A model generated the notes under the pieces. It searched no databases. It was not told the origin of the DNA and saw only the letters and a list, made by a program, of their open reading frames with translations. The translations under genes and the position numbers were made by a program. Below are positions 60,268-64,000 of a stretch of DNA of 64,000 nucleotides, one piece after another. Position 1 is the first letter of the stretch. Every line of letters starts with the position of its first letter. Source of the DNA: Apiosordaria backusii (taxonomy: Eukaryota; Ascomycota; Sordariomycetes; Sordariales; Lasiosphaeriaceae); the NCBI GenBank assembly GCA_030549205.1, contig JAUKTV010000003.1, positions 2,914,001-2,978,000 of the forward strand, given 5' to 3'.

Positions 60268-60954
60268 ATGCCAAACCACCACCACCACCACCACAACCCC
60301 TACCCCTCCTCCCCCAAAATCCCCTCCTCCGACGATGACGAAGACTTTTCCTTCTCCGAAGTCCAATCCGCAACCCCATCAAGACCACCACCATCTTCTC
60401 GCCAACAACCACAACCACAACCTCAGTCCAAGACCCCAACCAACGCCACCAGCCAAAAATATGCTACCTCCTCCTCACCCGACCCCGAGGCCCGCGAGGC
60501 AACCCTCCAAAAAGAACTCCAAGGCGTCCGCGCCATCAACAAAGCCATAGAATCCATAATCAGCACCCTCGAGCGCGCAAAAGGAAACATGGGCACCGTC
60601 TCCCAAACCGTCACCAACGCCTCCACCCTCCTCAACACCTGGACCCGCATCCTCTCCCAGACCGAGCACAACCAGCGCCTGATCCTCAACCCTTCCTGGA
60701 AGGGTGCCTCAGCTGATATAGCGGACATGGAGCAGGAAGCACTGGCCAAGCAGCAAGAGGAGGAGAGAAAGGCGCGGGAGCTGGAGAGGAGGAGGGAAGA
60801 GGCGAGGAGGAAGGCGGAGGAGGAGGAGGAGAGGAGGAGGGCTGTGGGGGTTGTGTCGGGGAGTACTGCTGGGGGGACGACGAGAGGGAGGGGGGGTTGG
60901 CTAGGGGGGCAGGGGCGGGGACGACGGGGAGGGGGAGGGGGTCGGGGTTGGTGA
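60268..60954 (+). CDS. DUO1: DASH/Dam1 complex subunit DUO1 (3' end probably frameshifted)
   Basis: DUO1 is part of the DASH ring that couples kinetochores to microtubules. The literal frame is 228 aa. A disordered N-terminus with a natural run of six histidines is followed by the diagnostic helical block at about 80-160: LQKELQGVRAINKAIESIISTLERAKGNMGTVSQTV, then LNTWTRILSQTEHNQRLILNPSWKGASADIADME, then a charged coiled coil EEERKARELERRREEARRKAEEE. Beyond that the literal end (GGWLGGQGRGRRG) is uncharacteristic. If one G is missing in each of two G7 runs (60890-60896 and 61054-61060), the glycine/arginine/threonine tail continues to a stop at 61136-61138 (ending GTRGARKET), which resembles other fungal DUO1 tails. 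Core identity is firm, the exact C-terminus is not. Confidence 0.9.
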   Translation: MPNHHHHHHNPYPSSPKIPSSDDDEDFSFSEVQSATPSRPPPSSRQQPQPQPQSKTPTNATSQKYATSSSPDPEAREATLQKELQGVRAINKAIESIISTLERAKGNMGTVSQTVTNASTLLNTWTRILSQTEHNQRLILNPSWKGASADIADMEQEALAKQQEEERKARELERRREEARRKAEEEEERRRAVGVVSGSTAGGTTRGRGGWLGGQGRGRRGGGGGRGW

Positions 60955-61365
60955 GGAGTACGAGTGCTGCTGGGTCGAGGAGTGCGAGTGCGGCTGGGAC
61001 GGGGACAGGGACGGGGAGTGGGAGTGGGATTGGGAGGGGAGGGGGGACGACGAGGGGGGGAGTGGGATTGGGAGGGGTGGGTTTGGGTATGGGCGGGTGG
61101 GAGCGCCGGGGACGAGGGGGGCTAGGAAGGAGACATAGGGAGATATATGGGAATGGAAAGATATCAAGCAAAAATACGAATAAAATGGTGATATTATTTT
61201 GATCAAGTTCAAGAGACTCAACGCCGGTGATATATACCCCCTTACCCAACCCTTTTCCAAACGCCAACCTGAACCTGACAGTGACATACCCAACCCAACC
61301 CCAGTCCATCCATATATACAAAACGATATAATCCTACAGAAAAAAAATCCAACCCCACAACCGGA

Positions 61366-62661
61366 CTAAGCCTTCTTCTTGAAAAACGCCGACAACTTCA
61401 TCATCCCCTTGGTGTCAACCTTAGCCAGCTGCTTGACCCCCCTGCTCGTGTTCGCCTTTTTCACCTTGTCCTCCTGCTCCATCTTCCGCTTCTTTTCCAG
61501 ACGCTCATCATCCTCCTCGTCTCGGGCTCTCTTCCCGCCGTTGATGTCATTCGACCTTGACGCTGCGGCTTCAGCGCGGAGTTTGGAGAGCTGAGATAGG
61601 TACTCCTCCAATGGGGCAAAAGTGTCAGATGGGAGGGAAGACTGGAGGGCTTTGGAGAGGGAAGGGGGGAGGTAGGAGGAGAGGATGAAGTTGAGGGAGG
61701 TGCGGAGGCGTTGGAGGGAGACAATGGCTGGGGAGGCGGTGATGGCTGGGGCGAAGGTTGGTTCTGAGGGGGGGGAGGTGGAGGGGGTTGTGGGTGCTGT
61801 TGAGATAGCGGAGGGTGCGGTGGAGGTGGAATTGGTGGTGGATTGGGTTTCTGAGGAAACTGAATCCTCTGGGGAAGTGGTTGTTGGTGGTGGTGATGTG
61901 GTTGTTGTTGTGGTTGTGGTTGTTGGGTCCCTGACTATCCCCATTACTGGCGCCTCGAGGGCTTTCTTGATGAATTTCTCTTCCATGCTTGGGGGAAGGT
62001 TCTCGGCCATTTTGCGGGCTTTGGAGAGGATCACGGAGGAGAGCTTGGAGTCGTTGGGGCGGTACATCTTGTCGTCGCTTAGTTCGACGCAGTCGCATAC
62101 GGAGACTAGCCGGGACTCGAGGGCTTTCTCGACTTGGCTGTTGGGGAGGGTGAGGATCTCGGAGAAGTGGCGGTCGGTGTTGGGGATGAGGTCTAGATAG
62201 TCGTCTAGGGAGAGATATTGTCGTTGCTGGTTTTCGTTTCTGGAACTGGAGGACGAGGTGAAGAGTGCTGGGAGCAGGAGGAAGAGGGGGTCGTAGGGGG
62301 TTGCGAGGTAGAGCTCGGGGGATTGGATGGTTTGAGATTCTAGGATGGACGCTTTTTCGGTGCTAGACAACAACCAGCTTCGAGGGGTGGATTTATTCGG
62401 GGGCGCAATTTTGGTGAACTCGTAGAAGGAGCCATTCTCTGGGCAGACGAGATACCGCGTCGGTTTGCCATAGCGAGGGTTCTCGAGGGTGATGATGCGC
62501 GCTGAGGAAGAGGCGTCTTTGGGGAGCACAAATAGCTTTGGTGGGTTGGACGACTCGGCGGGCAGAGTATATGCAGATGTTGATGCGCTTTTGGCCGTTG
62601 TCGAAGTCGTTTTGTCGGCGCTCGTCGAGGCAGCGCCGCCTTTGGATCGTGTCCGCGCCAT
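61366..62661 (-). CDS. ribonuclease H2 subunit B
   Basis: Single exon, 431 aa from the ATG at 62661 (MARTRSKGG); the frame is open 72 codons further upstream, but that extension crosses the MCB box and has no family resemblance. RNase H2 removes ribonucleotides and RNA-DNA hybrids; subunit B binds PCNA. Family features are the beta-barrel triple-barrel part (PPKLFVLPKDASSSARIITLENPRYGKPTRYLVCPENGSFYEFTKI), SWLLSSTEKA, the segment TPYDPLFLLLPAL, then LDDYLDLIP and SVCDCVELSDDKMYRPNDSKL. A T/S/P-rich insert precedes the helical C-terminal part. The end KGMMKLSAFFKKKA is a PIP-box-like PCNA-binding motif, as in animal RNASEH2B. It is divergent from MCM10. Confidence 0.9.
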   Translation of the reverse strand: MARTRSKGGAASTSADKTTSTTAKSASTSAYTLPAESSNPPKLFVLPKDASSSARIITLENPRYGKPTRYLVCPENGSFYEFTKIAPPNKSTPRSWLLSSTEKASILESQTIQSPELYLATPYDPLFLLLPALFTSSSSSRNENQQRQYLSLDDYLDLIPNTDRHFSEILTLPNSQVEKALESRLVSVCDCVELSDDKMYRPNDSKLSSVILSKARKMAENLPPSMEEKFIKKALEAPVMGIVRDPTTTTTTTTTSPPPTTTSPEDSVSSETQSTTNSTSTAPSAISTAPTTPSTSPPSEPTFAPAITASPAIVSLQRLRTSLNFILSSYLPPSLSKALQSSLPSDTFAPLEEYLSQLSKLRAEAAASRSNDINGGKRARDEEDDERLEKKRKMEQEDKVKKANTSRGVKQLAKVDTKGMMKLSAFFKKKA

Positions 62662-63267
62662 AGTTTTGTTGTACGGAGTATGAATGTCTGTCTGTCTATC
62701 GCATTGATCGAAAATACGTAGGTGCTTAAGTGGAATCCCTGCAATTAAAGCCAGAGCGCGTCTCGGCCGTTTTAAGACGCGTCGCGCTTGAGCGTCAAGA
62801 CCCCTGTCGGCCGGTCCCATCTTTTCGCGATTCCTCCCACTCACATCATATCCCACACAAAGTACTGTACACAGCACCCACCTTATCGACCACAGGAATT
62901 GCGCTTATCAGTTTCCCATAACGGCTTTTCGATACCTTTACTGGAAGACTAAATACACGAGAACCTCTCAAAACACATTATCGCCGAGCTACATACTTAA
63001 TCTCCTGCAGTCGGCTGGCCATGTCGTCCATGTCCCACATTAATTGGTCGGTATAGTGGGCAGGAACCCTGGCACAACGGCAGAGACAACTCTTCCTGCA
63101 TATGCGCTTCTCCTGCATGATCCGTACATACGAATAAACAAACCAAGGTTCACTTCACCTTTCCCGACCTTGTCCCAAGAAATAGTTACTTGCGCACACC
63201 GAATCGCACCCCAAACAAACCTTGACTCGCCCGGCGTGCGACTACGCCAATACTACTACCCCCCATA
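62662..63267. promoter_or_regulatory. divergent promoter RNASEH2B / MCM10
   Basis: 606 bp between opposite start codons of two replication genes, with the MCB element at 62776-62783 located 115 bp from the RNASEH2B ATG and about 490 bp from MCM10. Confidence 0.6.
62776..62783. promoter_or_regulatory. MCB/MBF box between RNASEH2B and MCM10
   Basis: GACGCGTC around ACGCGT (62777-62782), followed directly by GCG. Third copy of the same 8-mer in promoters of cell-cycle genes in this window. Confidence 0.55.
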
Positions 63268-64000
63268 ATGGCCGCCCAGTGGCCCCCGAGGTCGCCCCAC
63301 GAGGCCCTCCTCAGCACTCCAGGCGGACGAGAGAAACTGCGACGCCTAGCTGACCGCTCCTCCCCTTCCCCCTCGCCCTCCAAATTGAGAAACTCGCGAT
63401 CGCAGCCAGCCCTGGGAATGGGCGACCCAATATACGACGGCGCTATGGACCTGGACGAGGACGAGGAAGACGAGGAGATGTTACAGCTCAAGCTCCAGGC
63501 GATCCAGGCAAAGTTAAGGCTGAAGAAGCTCCAAGCGGCGAAAGCACACAAAAAAGCAGCTTCCCTATCAGAACCTGGACCACAAAATGGAGGGGCAGGA
63601 GGCGGAGGAGGTGGTGGTGGAACAAGAGAGATCCCCTTCCAATCCAGATTGGCAGCGGCACGGGAAAGAATAGAGAGACCGCCAGCGCAGGCACCTGTTG
63701 AGGTCCCGGCCTCGCCCGTCCGGAAGTCCGCGACAACATCAAACCTGGACGCCTCCCCAAAAAGAGTATTACTGGGCATTGACAAAGGGCGAAAAGCGAC
63801 AGAGATGTCACTCAAGCGGCCAAGTCAGAGGAAACCAGAAACCAGCTTACCCAGCCAACACCAAAGTCAGAGCAGCGGCGTCTCCAACTTTCTCCGGCGC
63901 GCAAATACTCCGCAGCAGGAAACCGCCCGTCCCCTCAGCTTTAACGAGCGCCTCGCCTCCGCCAGGACAGAAGAAACCGCCCGCCAAGAACAGGCAAAAC
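63268..64000 (+). CDS. MCM10: DNA replication factor MCM10, N-terminal part (3' partial)
   Basis: The frame opens at ATG 63268 (MAAQWPPRSPHEALLSTPGG) and stays open to the window edge, 244 codons. The WPPRSPHEALLSTP start, the acidic stretch DLDEDEEDEEMLQLKLQAIQAKLRLKKLQ (a coiled coil used for self-association) and the later VLLGIDKGRKATEMSLKRP and SFNERLASARTEE blocks are typical of fungal Mcm10. Mcm10 activates the CMG helicase and binds DNA and polymerase alpha; its conserved OB fold and zinc finger should lie just past the right edge. A glycine run (GGAGGGGGGG) precedes TREIPFQSRLAAAR. Identity is based on these N-terminal blocks alone. Confidence 0.9.
   Translation, partial: MAAQWPPRSPHEALLSTPGGREKLRRLADRSSPSPSPSKLRNSRSQPALGMGDPIYDGAMDLDEDEEDEEMLQLKLQAIQAKLRLKKLQAAKAHKKAASLSEPGPQNGGAGGGGGGGGTREIPFQSRLAAARERIERPPAQAPVEVPASPVRKSATTSNLDASPKRVLLGIDKGRKATEMSLKRPSQRKPETSLPSQHQSQSSGVSNFLRRANTPQQETARPLSFNERLASARTEETARQEQAK

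Noticed and set aside
62662..62877. 72-codon N-terminal extension of RNase H2 subunit B
   Set aside because: Runs across the MCB box and shows no resemblance to the family N-terminus; MARTRSKGG is the better start.
1..64000. CRISPR arrays, bacterial insertion sequences, secondary-metabolite cluster
   Set aside because: No direct-repeat/spacer arrays, transposase genes or PKS/NRPS-type enzymes are present; the sequence is eukaryotic and mostly housekeeping.

Overview
The window is nuclear DNA of a filamentous ascomycete, most likely a Sordariomycete of the Sordariales type. Supporting signs are compact genes with short GT..AG introns (mostly 54-90 nt), CACCATG-type starts, long untranslated spacers, fungus-restricted families (TVP18, AIM21, DASH subunit DUO1, DUF3425 bZIP, GDS1) and an AT-rich patch with the signature of repeat-induced point mutation (RIP). 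No bacterial-type, plasmid or intact transposon genes were seen. The order is inferred from general look only.

Layout. 1-9.9 kb: the 3' part of NOT1 (CCR4-NOT scaffold), then a 5.7-kb gene-free stretch holding a RIP-scarred relic (about 5490-6180), then a GDS1-like winged-helix gene. 11-22 kb: an OMS1-like mitochondrial methyltransferase diverging from an IMPACT-domain gene, a Cdc15/Imp2-type F-BAR/SH3 gene, and seipin. 22-31 kb: spacers with a 27-bp minisatellite and a C21 tract, a DUF3425 bZIP factor and AIM21. 31.9-35.5 kb: an intron-containing tRNA-Glu, TVP18, and a six-exon NTF2. 37-47 kb: a degenerate kinase-like gene, a DUF7918-like nuclear gene, a 21-bp minisatellite, and TRAPPC11. 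47.7-64 kb: DNA2, a PBY1-type SurE-TTL fusion, an unidentified basic protein, DUO1, RNase H2 subunit B, and the 5' part of MCM10 running off the right edge.

How the genes relate. Most are single-copy housekeeping genes with no operon logic. The right quarter is thematically coherent: DNA2, RNase H2B and MCM10 act at the replication fork and DUO1 at the kinetochore. The promoters upstream of DNA2, of DUO1 and its divergent neighbour, and of RNASEH2B/MCM10 each contain the 8-mer GACGCGTC, which includes the MCB (MBF) box ACGCGT.

Two window-wide signals stand out. Sense strands of many genes on both DNA strands run from C-rich at the 5' end to G-rich at the 3' end. Four coding sequences (F-BAR gene, kinase-like gene, DNA2, DUO1) are broken by apparent one-base slips in G runs, which look more like assembly errors than true mutations. 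No wholly new biological system was recognised; the best leads are the skew pattern and its reset inside the PBY1 gene, the shared MCB promoters with an uncharacterised partner, the probable pseudokinase, and the minisatellites.
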